From positions 310,001-374,000 of the forward strand of contig PGYB01000004.1 in the NCBI GenBank assembly GCA_002839445.1: a DNA stretch of 64,000 nt, written 5' to 3'. Below are positions 45,662 through 53,627 of this stretch, one piece after another. The stretch's first letter is position 1, and every line of letters begins with the position of its first letter. This DNA is from Candidatus Riflebacteria bacterium HGW-Riflebacteria-1. GTDB taxonomy: Bacteria > Muiribacteriota > Ozemobacteria > Ozemobacterales > Ozemobacteraceae. Below the pieces are notes generated by a model. The model saw nothing but the letters and a program-made list of their open reading frames with translations. It was not told the origin of the DNA and did not search any database. The position numbers were made by a program, and so were the translations under genes.

Positions 45662-46212
45662 TATTCCTGGTTTATGAAGCCTTTGATCAGATTTTCCAGC
45701 AGTCCCTTGCTCGTCAGAATCAGGTCGATCACTTCGCGAACGGCGCCATGCCCGCCGCCGGCGGTGAGAACATAGTCAGCGTAAGGGCGCACCGACGGGT
45801 GATGGTTTGCTGGCACAAAAAACAGGCCAACGCGCGTGCCAACCGGCAGATCGTTGAGATCATCACCGATATAGGCGACTTCTTCAGGCTTAAGACCGCG
45901 TCGTTGCATGATTTCAGCCAGAACATCGCCTTTGCGCTGCACGCCCTGATGAAGTTCGTCGAATTTAAGCTCTTTTGCCCGGCGTTCAAGACCTTCAGAT
46001 GCTCGACCGGTAATCGAACCTGAGAGCAGACCGGATTTGTTCCACATTTTCAGGCCAATACCGTCGCTGGCTGAGAAGAATTTAAGCTCAGTCCCGTTAT
46101 TACCGAGCACAACGTGGCCATCGGTCATAACTCCGTCACAATCGAACAGCAGCATTCTGATTTTCTGGCAGGAAAGCTTGAAGGCGTCGTGATCTTTGCA
46201 GGAAACTGTCAT
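45661..46212 (-). CDS. kdsC: 3-deoxy-D-manno-octulosonate 8-phosphate phosphatase KdsC
   Basis: 183 aa HAD phosphatase. Motif I LLFDCDGVMTDG, motif III and IV GYIGDDLNDLPV and the VLTAGGGHGAVREV end are those of KdsC. It releases Kdo for LPS inner core. First gene of the minus-strand operon; KdsA/KdsB are not in this window. Confidence 0.95.
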   Translation of the reverse strand: MTVSCKDHDAFKLSCQKIRMLLFDCDGVMTDGHVVLGNNGTELKFFSASDGIGLKMWNKSGLLSGSITGRASEGLERRAKELKFDELHQGVQRKGDVLAEIMQRRGLKPEEVAYIGDDLNDLPVGTRVGLFFVPANHHPSVRPYADYVLTAGGGHGAVREVIDLILTSKGLLENLIKGFINQE

Positions 46213-46240
46213 CTGGCCCGTATCCTTTGCAGCAAATTAT

Positions 46241-46257
46241 GACAGCCCCGGGCTGTC
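46241..46257. promoter_or_regulatory. Perfect palindrome in the kdsC leader
   Basis: GACAGCCC-C-GGGCTGTC, two 8-bp perfect arms. It lies between the predicted transcription start (~46266) and the kdsC ATG (46212). It could be a repressor operator or an mRNA hairpin covering the leader. Confidence 0.5.
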
Positions 46258-46272
46258 TCTGTGTAGACGATA

Positions 46273-46301
46273 GGTATAGCATACATTAGGATTTGACGCA
46301 A
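46273..46301 (-). promoter_or_regulatory. Promoter of the kdsC operon
   Basis: Minus-strand TTGCGT (46301-46296), 17 bp spacer, TATACC (46278-46273) with an extended TGC before it. It drives the genes from kdsC towards the CNBD-MinD gene. Confidence 0.6.
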
Positions 46302-46341
46302 ACAGCAGTGACAAAAATGGCTGGCATGGGTAACGGTTATC

Positions 46342-46350
46342 TGCTATAAT
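46342..46350 (+). promoter_or_regulatory. Extended -10 promoter for the WecA-like gene
   Basis: TGC-TATAAT. The TTG start codon at 46359 is only 8 nt past the -10 box, so the leader would be 2-3 nt or absent. Confidence 0.6.
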
Positions 46351-46358
46351 CGCAGGGC

Positions 46359-47405
46359 TTGAAACAGGTCATATTTCCATTTCTAATAGCCTGGCTGGCC
46401 GGTACTTTGCTGGTGCCGATGGTCAGGAGAATAGCCCTCAACCTCGGACTGGTCGACCGCCCAGGTGATCGCAAGATTCACAAGTCGCCGATTCCCCGGG
46501 TTGGGGGTATTGCGCTGTACATCGGCGGACTGATCGGCGCGCTGCCTTTTTTGCAGGACAATACCGAAACTTTTGGCATTCTGCTGGCCGGAACCTTTGT
46601 CATGCTGATTGGTCTGCTCGACGACCTGATCGATCTGCAGGCCCGCGTAAAACTGGCCGGGCAGATTGTCGCCTGCTGTATACTGCTTTTTTGTGGTGTC
46701 AAGATTGGCTTTGTAACGGATTTTATCAGCGGTCAGGGACTGGTCGCTCTTGGTCTGCTGACTTACCCGCTGACGTTTCTCTGGGTAATCGGGCTTACCA
46801 ACACGGTTAATCTCGTCGACGGCGTTGATGGGCTTGCCGGTGGCATAGTTTTTATCGCGCTGGCTACGCTGCTGGCGGTTCGTCTGGTAACGCCGCATCT
46901 TCATGATTCTGTGCTGATCAGCAACGTTCTGGTGCTGACCGCGGCGATAATGGGTTCTCTGATCGCTTTTCTGCGTTATAATATCTACCCGGCGGTCATT
47001 TTTATGGGTGATTCCGGCGCGTATTTTCTGGGTTTCATGACCGCGGCACTTTCGGTTGCCGGCGCGACCAAGGGTTCTATTCTTTTCCCTCTGGTAGTGC
47101 CGTTGATCGCGTTAGGTCTGCCGGTGTTCGATGTGTTTTTTGCCATTCTGCGCCGCTATTCGAGAAAGGTGCCAATATTTCAAGCTGACAAGGAACACCT
47201 GCATCATCGTCTGTTACAGAAAGGCTTTTCGCAGCGTGATACCACGCGGTTTTTGTGGATGGTATCGACCTGCTTTGGCTTCGTTGCGGTGCTCGCCGCT
47301 GATATTCCGCATCGTGGCATTCAGACCTTTTCGGCCATTTTTCTGGTGATAATGATCTTTCTCTGCATATCGTTTTTTATAAGGAAAGTCGGTGCCAACA
47401 AATAG
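46359..47405 (+). CDS. WecA/TagO-like polyprenyl-phosphate GlcNAc-1-phosphate transferase
   Basis: 348 aa from a TTG; the next in-frame Met would remove the first helix. Polytopic. Motifs: GLLDDLIDL (Asp pair), NLVDGVDGLAGG, YNIYPAVIFMGDSGA and HLHHRLL, the HxHHR motif of WecA/TagO rather than MraY. It begins undecaprenyl-linked glycan synthesis (O-antigen, teichoic or enterobacterial-type polymer). It overlaps holB by 14 bp. Confidence 0.93.
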   Translation: MKQVIFPFLIAWLAGTLLVPMVRRIALNLGLVDRPGDRKIHKSPIPRVGGIALYIGGLIGALPFLQDNTETFGILLAGTFVMLIGLLDDLIDLQARVKLAGQIVACCILLFCGVKIGFVTDFISGQGLVALGLLTYPLTFLWVIGLTNTVNLVDGVDGLAGGIVFIALATLLAVRLVTPHLHDSVLISNVLVLTAAIMGSLIAFLRYNIYPAVIFMGDSGAYFLGFMTAALSVAGATKGSILFPLVVPLIALGLPVFDVFFAILRRYSRKVPIFQADKEHLHHRLLQKGFSQRDTTRFLWMVSTCFGFVAVLAADIPHRGIQTFSAIFLVIMIFLCISFFIRKVGANK

Positions 47406-48699
47406 TGTATGTTTTAAAGACCTTCTGCTGCAGCAGACAGCGACCCGGCAGCTTGCCAGTTCGGTTGCCAACGGCCGCATAGCTCAGACCTACCTGTTTG
47501 CCGGCAGCGAATCTGTGGGCAGAATGCCTGCTGCCAGAGCTTTTGCCGCTTTGCTGCAATGTGAAAGCCCGTTGTCTGGCGATGAACACGCTCTCGACGC
47601 CTGTGGCAGTTGCGAGTCATGCCGGCGCATCGCCAATGGCAGTCATCCTGATGTGTCGGTCGTAACTCCTGATGGCACCGAAATTCGTATTGACCAGGTT
47701 CGGGCGCTGCAGGAAAACGCGGCTCTCAAACCGGGTACCGGCAGGTGGTTGATTTTTATTCTCGACCCGGCCGACCGTCTCAACCAGTCTTCTGCCAACA
47801 GTCTGCTCAAAATTCTCGAAGAAGCACCGTCGCATGTTGTATTCATCTTGCTGGCGCGTGAGACCGGCGCTGTTCTGCCAACAGTTCTCAGCCGCAGTGA
47901 GATTGTCAGGTTCGCCTCACCTTCGCCGGCCGAAATTCGCGCCGCGCTGGTTGAGCATTACGCCCTGTCCGAAGCCGACGCTGCGCGCTGCTGTGCCCTG
48001 AGTGGCGGCAGGCCGGGGCAGGCGTTCGTGCTGGCGCAGACTGTGCCGGCTGATTTCCCGCAACCGGGCCTTAAAAGCAGTCATGCTGAATTTCTTATCG
48101 CGCTCGAACAGGCATCTCGACACTGGCAGGAAGTATTTGCGACCGCCCGTTCGCTGGAAGAAGCCTTACGCTTTGCCGCGCGACCCGGTCGCGAGTTTTT
48201 TATTCCGTTGCTGGCGGTTCGTCGCGAGTTTTGCCGGTCTCTGGCAATGACCGCCGGTTTGCCGGCGGCTTTTCCCATGCTGTTTGCCGATATGCTGATT
48301 GACCGGCTTGACAGCGCTGCCCGCGCGATGCAGAAAAGCTTTGATTCGCTGCTTGTCGATGCGAGAAAGGCATATCCGGCCGCGGTGATCAAGGAGTTTG
48401 AGGGAAATCTCGACAGTCTGCTCGGTGGTTGGCCGGCGTTACAGCTTGAAGAAACGCTGCTGTGCCTGCTCAACTGGTATTCTGATGCGCTGAAAACGGC
48501 ATCAGGCGCCGATGAAACCTTGTTGTTGAACCTTGATCACAAAGAAGATATCATAACACTCGCTGAAATTGATGGCATCGCATTGTTACGCGCCAGAATT
48601 GAGCTTCTCGAAAATTCAGTCGGGCTGCTGCGTCGTCATGTGCAGCCCGTGTTGATTGTAGAAAACCTTATAACGCAGATCGGAGGTCTCGAACCTTGA
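47392..48699 (+). CDS. holB: DNA polymerase III delta' subunit HolB
   Basis: 435 aa from a GTG with AAGGAAAG upstream. A AAA+ clamp-loader fold: FAGSESVGRM replaces Walker A, as normal for delta'. The zinc module CGSCESC is present, then IDQVRAL and NSLLKILEEAP. It opens the sliding clamp within the clamp loader. Upstream of ricT as in Bacillus (holB-yaaT). Confidence 0.93.
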   Translation: MPTNSVCFKDLLLQQTATRQLASSVANGRIAQTYLFAGSESVGRMPAARAFAALLQCESPLSGDEHALDACGSCESCRRIANGSHPDVSVVTPDGTEIRIDQVRALQENAALKPGTGRWLIFILDPADRLNQSSANSLLKILEEAPSHVVFILLARETGAVLPTVLSRSEIVRFASPSPAEIRAALVEHYALSEADAARCCALSGGRPGQAFVLAQTVPADFPQPGLKSSHAEFLIALEQASRHWQEVFATARSLEEALRFAARPGREFFIPLLAVRREFCRSLAMTAGLPAAFPMLFADMLIDRLDSAARAMQKSFDSLLVDARKAYPAAVIKEFEGNLDSLLGGWPALQLEETLLCLLNWYSDALKTASGADETLLLNLDHKEDIITLAEIDGIALLRARIELLENSVGLLRRHVQPVLIVENLITQIGGLEP

Positions 48700-49838
48700 G
48701 TCAATATGTTGCTCTGAGGCTGCGCAAGCTGCCGACAATACACTGGGTGATCCGACCCGACATGGACTTTGACACGCCACATGATCTTGTGGTAACCACG
48801 CAGCATGGCTGCGAAATTGCGCGGGCGATGCGGGTGTCTGACCAGCGCCCGGCCGGGCTTAAAACTGAATCAGATCCTTTTATCGTCGAAATACTGCGCC
48901 CGGTAAACGATGATGATCGCGAGAAAATCGCGGAAATGCATCGAAAAGAGCGTGAGGCCTTTTTGCAGTCGCGCGAGAAAATTCAGTATCATCAGCTCAG
49001 CATGAAGCTTCTCAAGGCCGAGTATCTTTATGATTACAGCCGACTGATTCTGTATTTCAAGTCTGAGAACAAGGTCGACTTTCGCGACCTGCTCAAGAGT
49101 CTGGCTTCTCTGTTCAAGACGCGAATCGAGCTGCGTCAGATTGGTGTTCGCGATGAAACCAAGCTTATTGGCGGCATCGGCTGCTGTGGCAAAGAGGTCT
49201 GCTGTGCCCAGTTCATGAGTACTTTTTACCCGGTTTCCACCAAGATGGCCAAAGAGCAGAATCTCAGCCTGAACCCGGTTAAACTCTCCGGTATCTGCGG
49301 CCGTCTGCTCTGCTGTCTGGCGCACGAACACGAATTTTACGCTTCATTTCATGGCAAGTTTCCCAAGATCAACGCTGAAATTGTCGTTGGCGCCGAAACC
49401 GCCAGGGTCATGGATATCAACTACATTACCAGCAAGATTCTCCTCGGTTTTTTCGATCGCAGCAAGAAACACTTTAGCCTTGATCAGGTCAGCGGCCGCA
49501 AGGACCAGGCCACCGGCCGCAACCTCTGGTGGATCAGCCTGCCCGGCGAAGAAGAGCCCGACCTCAGCGTTCTGCTGAAAAATCTTAACCCGCCAGGCTC
49601 CGGCAAGAAAAAGAAACGCGGTGATGGCCCGGCAAGAAATGAGAATGACGCTTCGTCGCGACCTGACAGCGCCGGTTCGTCGCGACCTGAGAACTCGCGC
49701 CCGCCAAGGCCTGAGAACTCACGCTCAGACGATAGTCGTCGCCGCCCGGAGCGCAGTCCTGAACCCGACTTTTCGCCTGAGCCGGAACAGGATTTCGACC
49801 AGTCACCTGAACCTTACGACGAAGGCTCTGACGAATAA
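48696..49838 (+). CDS. ricT: RicT/YaaT-type PSP1-domain protein with disordered tail
   Basis: 380 aa from a TTG overlapping the holB stop (TTGA). The PSP1 domain (~1-270) keeps the conserved Cys set GCCGKEVCCAQF and CGRLLCCLAHE, which binds iron-sulfur clusters in RicT. In Bacillus RicT acts with RicA and RicF to steer RNase Y maturation. Residues ~300-380 are disordered, with RPENSR-like repeats then an acidic end. Adjacent to holB, matching the Firmicute order. Confidence 0.9.
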   Translation: MSQYVALRLRKLPTIHWVIRPDMDFDTPHDLVVTTQHGCEIARAMRVSDQRPAGLKTESDPFIVEILRPVNDDDREKIAEMHRKEREAFLQSREKIQYHQLSMKLLKAEYLYDYSRLILYFKSENKVDFRDLLKSLASLFKTRIELRQIGVRDETKLIGGIGCCGKEVCCAQFMSTFYPVSTKMAKEQNLSLNPVKLSGICGRLLCCLAHEHEFYASFHGKFPKINAEIVVGAETARVMDINYITSKILLGFFDRSKKHFSLDQVSGRKDQATGRNLWWISLPGEEEPDLSVLLKNLNPPGSGKKKKRGDGPARNENDASSRPDSAGSSRPENSRPPRPENSRSDDSRRRPERSPEPDFSPEPEQDFDQSPEPYDEGSDE

Positions 49839-50008
49839 TCTTCTGAAGGCATCCTGATTTGCGTGTTGAGACATCAGGCGTGTTGACGCTGTTTCGCTCT
49901 GGTCTGGAGTTGCAGCAGATTCGATCCGGGCGTGACGGATGGCCATTCGGGTGTTTTCGTAAAAAACGCAAAAAAATGCCAGATTCTGCAACTTTTTTTG
50001 CTGTTTCA

Positions 50009-50017
50009 TGTTATAAT
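50009..50017 (+). promoter_or_regulatory. Extended -10 promoter of the lipid A operon
   Basis: TGT-TATAAT preceded by T-rich sequence and no clear -35. It predicts a ~60 nt leader to the lpxI GTG at 50083. Confidence 0.6.
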
Positions 50018-50082
50018 CTTGGCACCATGCTCGGCTTCTGGCCGGCTAAGGCTCTGCCAGAGCAGAAAAGCGAGGGAGAAAC

Positions 50083-50883
50083 GTGTCAAGAATAGGTTTG
50101 ATAGCGGGAAGTGGAAGATTCCCAATTTATTTTGCCCAGGCGGCGAAAATGGGCGGTAATGAAGTCGTTGCCGTTGCTATTCGCGAAGAAACATTGCCAG
50201 AGCTTGAGAAGCTGGTCAGTCAGATCCACTGGTTCCATGTCGGAGAACTGCAGGGGATGATCGACACCTTTCTCAAAGCTGGCGTCGAGAGACTGGTCAT
50301 GGCTGGCAAGATCACCAAGACGCTCATGTTCGAGCGCATCAGGCCAGATGCCAGGCTGATGAAGGTTTTCGAAAAGACACCTATACGCAATGATGACGCT
50401 CTTTTGCGTACTCTTGCTGAGGAATTCATCGCAGAAGGCATTCATGTCTGCGATTCGACGACATTTTTGTCGGTTCTGCTTCCGAAAAAGGGCATTCTCA
50501 CCCGTCGGCAGCCAAGCGAAGATGAGCTGCTCGACATCAAATACGGTCATGAGATTGCCAAACAGATTGCCGGTCTTGATATCGGTCAGACGGTTGTGGT
50601 TAAGAACCGCGCCATACTGGCCGTTGAGGCAATAGAAGGCACAGATAAAGCTATTTTACGTGGTGCTCAGCTGGGAAACGGTGATGTAACAGTGGTTAAG
50701 GTGGCAAGACCAAAGCAGGACATGCGTTTTGACATTCCGACAGTTGGCGTCGATACGATTCGCACCCTTATTGAAGCTCGTGCGCGCTGTCTTGCCTTTG
50801 AAGAGATGAAAACCCTTCTTCTCGACCGCGAAGAGGTCATCGCCATGGCCGATGCCGCTGGAATCGCCATAATGGTTGTCTGA
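50083..50883 (+). CDS. lpxI: UDP-2,3-diacylglucosamine diphosphatase LpxI
   Basis: 266 aa from a GTG with GAGGGAG 5-6 nt upstream. Matches LpxI over its length: GLIAGSGRFPIYFA, then KITKTLMF, DVTVVKVARPKQDMRFD and VGVDT. LpxI hydrolyses UDP-2,3-diacylglucosamine to lipid X in species that lack LpxH. First gene of a nine-gene operon. Confidence 0.95.
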   Translation: MSRIGLIAGSGRFPIYFAQAAKMGGNEVVAVAIREETLPELEKLVSQIHWFHVGELQGMIDTFLKAGVERLVMAGKITKTLMFERIRPDARLMKVFEKTPIRNDDALLRTLAEEFIAEGIHVCDSTTFLSVLLPKKGILTRRQPSEDELLDIKYGHEIAKQIAGLDIGQTVVVKNRAILAVEAIEGTDKAILRGAQLGNGDVTVVKVARPKQDMRFDIPTVGVDTIRTLIEARARCLAFEEMKTLLLDREEVIAMADAAGIAIMVV

Positions 50884-50924
50884 TAAAGTCTTATTTGAGG
50901 CGCAATGGGGAAAAAGAGGTAAAA

Positions 50925-51866
50925 ATGGATACTCAGTTAATAAAAACAGGTGTTATCGGAGTTGGGCATCTTGGGCAGCATCATGCCAGACTGCTGGCTG
51001 AACTGGAAGGCGTCAAACTGGTTGGGGTTGTCGATGTCAATGAAGCAGGTCGCGAACTTGCTGCTAAATATTCAGTTCCGTTTTACACTGACTATCGCGA
51101 ACTCGAAGGCAAGGTTGACGCGGTTACCGTGGTTGTGCCAACCTTTCTGCATCACGAAGTGGCCAGGTTCTTTCTTGAGCGCAACGTGCATACATTTATC
51201 GAAAAGCCGGTCACCAAAACCCTTGAAGAAGCCAACGATCTCGTTTCATTGGCTGGAAAAAAGCAGCTGACTTTGCAGGTTGGCCATATTGAGCGCTTTA
51301 ACGCAGCCATGATAAAATTGCAGTCGCTGTGCGATAACCCGAGATTTATCGAGTGCCAGCGCATGGGACCGTTCTCGCCACGTATTCAGGATGTTGGCGT
51401 GGTGCAGGACCTGATGATCCATGATATTGATATCGTTCTTTCGCTGGTGCGCTCGCCAATCAGGCATATTGATGCCGTAGGCATACCCGTGCTTACCGAT
51501 AATGAAGATATTGCCAACGCGCATATCGTTTTTGAAAACGGTTGTATCGCCAACCTTACTGCCTCACGCATCAGTGACGAGCGCATACGCAAGCTGCGCA
51601 TATTCGAGCTCGACAAATATTGCTCGCTTGACTATGCAAATCAGGCCATCACTCTGCGCCGTAAATCAAATCTTGAAGAAAAGATAATCCGTGAAGAACT
51701 TGAAGTGCATAAGGCTGAGCCGCTGCGCCTCGAACTCGAGCACTTTGTCTCCTGTATCAGAGATCGCAAAAAACCGCTGGTTACCATCGAAGATGGCAAG
51801 AATGCCCTCGAAGTCGCTGTAGAAATTCTCGAGCAGATAAAGCACAATCTGCCAAGAAAACGCTGA
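50925..51866 (+). CDS. Gfo/Idh/MocA-family oxidoreductase
   Basis: 313 aa from the ATG at 50925 (AGAGG 5 nt upstream; an in-frame start 30 bp earlier lacks a ribosome site). Rossmann motif GVGHLGQHHARL and catalytic EKP (Lys in IEKPVTK). Genes of this type recur beside lpx genes in many diderms. GnnA, which oxidises UDP-GlcNAc for amino-lipid A, is in the family, but its aminotransferase partner is absent here, so the substrate remains unknown. Confidence 0.85.
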   Translation: MDTQLIKTGVIGVGHLGQHHARLLAELEGVKLVGVVDVNEAGRELAAKYSVPFYTDYRELEGKVDAVTVVVPTFLHHEVARFFLERNVHTFIEKPVTKTLEEANDLVSLAGKKQLTLQVGHIERFNAAMIKLQSLCDNPRFIECQRMGPFSPRIQDVGVVQDLMIHDIDIVLSLVRSPIRHIDAVGIPVLTDNEDIANAHIVFENGCIANLTASRISDERIRKLRIFELDKYCSLDYANQAITLRRKSNLEEKIIREELEVHKAEPLRLELEHFVSCIRDRKKPLVTIEDGKNALEVAVEILEQIKHNLPRKR

Positions 51867-51879
51867 AAATGAAAATCTG

Positions 51880-52473
51880 ATGGGTTTTGTCAAACAAACA
51901 GGGCATTTCTTTTTTGTGTGGCGTGATAAATTGCCGGTACCTCTTGTTCTTGGTATGGCTGGTTGCGCCCGACCTCGCCTTGTCAACTGGCTGCTTGGTC
52001 TGCCGTTGATCGTAGTCGGCGAAAGCCTTCGCATCTGGGCTCTTATGCACATCGGCCCCAAGACCCGTACTCGCGAGATCAGCGCTGAACGTCTCATTAC
52101 CTCCGGGCCCTACAGCCATTGCCGCAATCCTCTCTATCTGGCAAATTTCATCAAGATTCTTGGTTTTATGGTCGTGTCGGGTAATCCACTCTTTGCTGCC
52201 GTTGCGGCGCTGTTTTATCTGCTCGAATTTGCCACCATGATTCCGTACGAAGAGGGTTTTCTCGCCGAAAAGTTTCCCGAAGCCCACAAGTGCTATCGTG
52301 AAGCTGTCCCGGCCTTCATACCTTCTCTTGAAGCCAACCCCCGATTTGCTGCTGAAGCGAATTTTACACTTGCTGAAGCCCTGCAGTCTGAGAAACGAAC
52401 CTTTGCTTCAACGTCTCTAATTCTTGTGCTGGTTGCCTTCGCAGCCATATTCCGGAAGGAGCGGGCCGTTTGA
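51880..52473 (+). CDS. ICMT/PEMT-type membrane methyltransferase
   Basis: 197 aa. Several membrane helices and the conserved block ITSGPYSHCRNPLYLANF, plus EEGFLAEKFPEAHKCYREAVP, are those of the isoprenylcysteine methyltransferase/phospholipid methyltransferase family. Within a lipid A operon it may methylate a lipid or sugar; this is inference. It overlaps lpxB. Confidence 0.85.
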   Translation: MGFVKQTGHFFFVWRDKLPVPLVLGMAGCARPRLVNWLLGLPLIVVGESLRIWALMHIGPKTRTREISAERLITSGPYSHCRNPLYLANFIKILGFMVVSGNPLFAAVAALFYLLEFATMIPYEEGFLAEKFPEAHKCYREAVPAFIPSLEANPRFAAEANFTLAEALQSEKRTFASTSLILVLVAFAAIFRKERAV

Positions 52474-53627
52474 GCGAAATCAGCAGAATACAGCGGATTT
52501 TTTTTCTTGCCGGCGAACAGAGCGGCGACCTGCATGGCTCGCTGGTAATCGGTCATCTGCGCCGAATAGCTCCCGACATCAGAATAGACGGGATCGGCGG
52601 TCCGATGATGAAGGCCGTCGGCATGAACTGCATTCACAGCAGCGACGAGCTCGCTGTGATCGGCTTTGTCGAAGTCTTAAAGAACATTCGCCATCTCTAT
52701 CGAATTCTCAACGATGTCAGGCGCTGGCTGAGCGAAGAGCGCCCCGACATGGTCGTGCTCATCGATTACCCCGGTTTCAATCAACGGGTTGCCGAAATAG
52801 CGCGTTCGATGAACATTCATGTGCTTTATTATATTTGCCCGCAGGTCTGGGCCTGGCATGCCAGCCGAGTGCAGAAGATCACCCGTCTGATCAATGAAGC
52901 GGTAGTGGTGTTTCCGTTTGAGGTCGATATCTGGGCACGTGCCGGCGCTGTGGTTAACTGGTTTGGCCACCCGCTTATCGGCGTTGCACAGCCCTCTGAC
53001 GATCGCGCCAATCTCAGACCAGCTTTGCAGGGCGATGCCGATACCCTGGTCAGCCTTCTGCCCGGCAGCAGAACCCAGGAAATTCATTACATTCTACCAG
53101 AACTGCTCGATGCCGCCGAACTCATTCTCAAAAAGCGGCCAAAGACCAGGTTTTTGTTGCCAGTCGCTGGCACGATTGATGATTCACTGGTGCTGCCGCA
53201 CCTCAAAGGCCGCAATCTTCCGATAACCATGTTGCGCGGGCAGACCTACGATGCGATCGCGGTCTCTGACCTTTGTCTGGTCGCTTCTGGCACTGCCACG
53301 CTCGAAACCGCGATTATCGGCACTCCGATGGTTGTTGTTTATAAGGTGAACTGGCTGACATCGCTGATTTCAAAGTTCGTCATTCAGGCCGAGCATATTG
53401 GTCTGCCCAATGTTATTGCCGGGCGCCGCATTGTTCCCGAGTTTATCCGGGGCGATTTCAAAGCATCGCTTATTGCAGCTGAAGCTCTGGATATTCTGAG
53501 CAATCAGCAGAGGCAGGCAAAGATGCGTGAAGAGCTTGAACTCGTCAGGCAAAGTCTCGGGGAAGACGGCGCGAGCAGTCGGGTTGCCGCTCACATTGCT
53601 GCCCGCATCAAGGAGCTGCAGAGCTGA
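52470..53627 (+). CDS. lpxB: Lipid-A-disaccharide synthase LpxB
   Basis: 385 aa from a TTG (TTGA overlap). LpxB hallmarks: GEQSGDLHG, DYPGFNQR, YYICPQVWAWHASRV, FGHPL, LLPGSRTQEI, SGTATLE. It joins lipid X and UDP-2,3-diacylglucosamine into the disaccharide. It continues as TGATG into msbA. Confidence 0.96.
   Translation: MSEISRIQRIFFLAGEQSGDLHGSLVIGHLRRIAPDIRIDGIGGPMMKAVGMNCIHSSDELAVIGFVEVLKNIRHLYRILNDVRRWLSEERPDMVVLIDYPGFNQRVAEIARSMNIHVLYYICPQVWAWHASRVQKITRLINEAVVVFPFEVDIWARAGAVVNWFGHPLIGVAQPSDDRANLRPALQGDADTLVSLLPGSRTQEIHYILPELLDAAELILKKRPKTRFLLPVAGTIDDSLVLPHLKGRNLPITMLRGQTYDAIAVSDLCLVASGTATLETAIIGTPMVVVYKVNWLTSLISKFVIQAEHIGLPNVIAGRRIVPEFIRGDFKASLIAAEALDILSNQQRQAKMREELELVRQSLGEDGASSRVAAHIAARIKELQS

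Noticed and set aside
47392..48699. Loss of Walker A in HolB as a sign of decay
   Set aside because: The delta' subunit normally lacks a functional P-loop.
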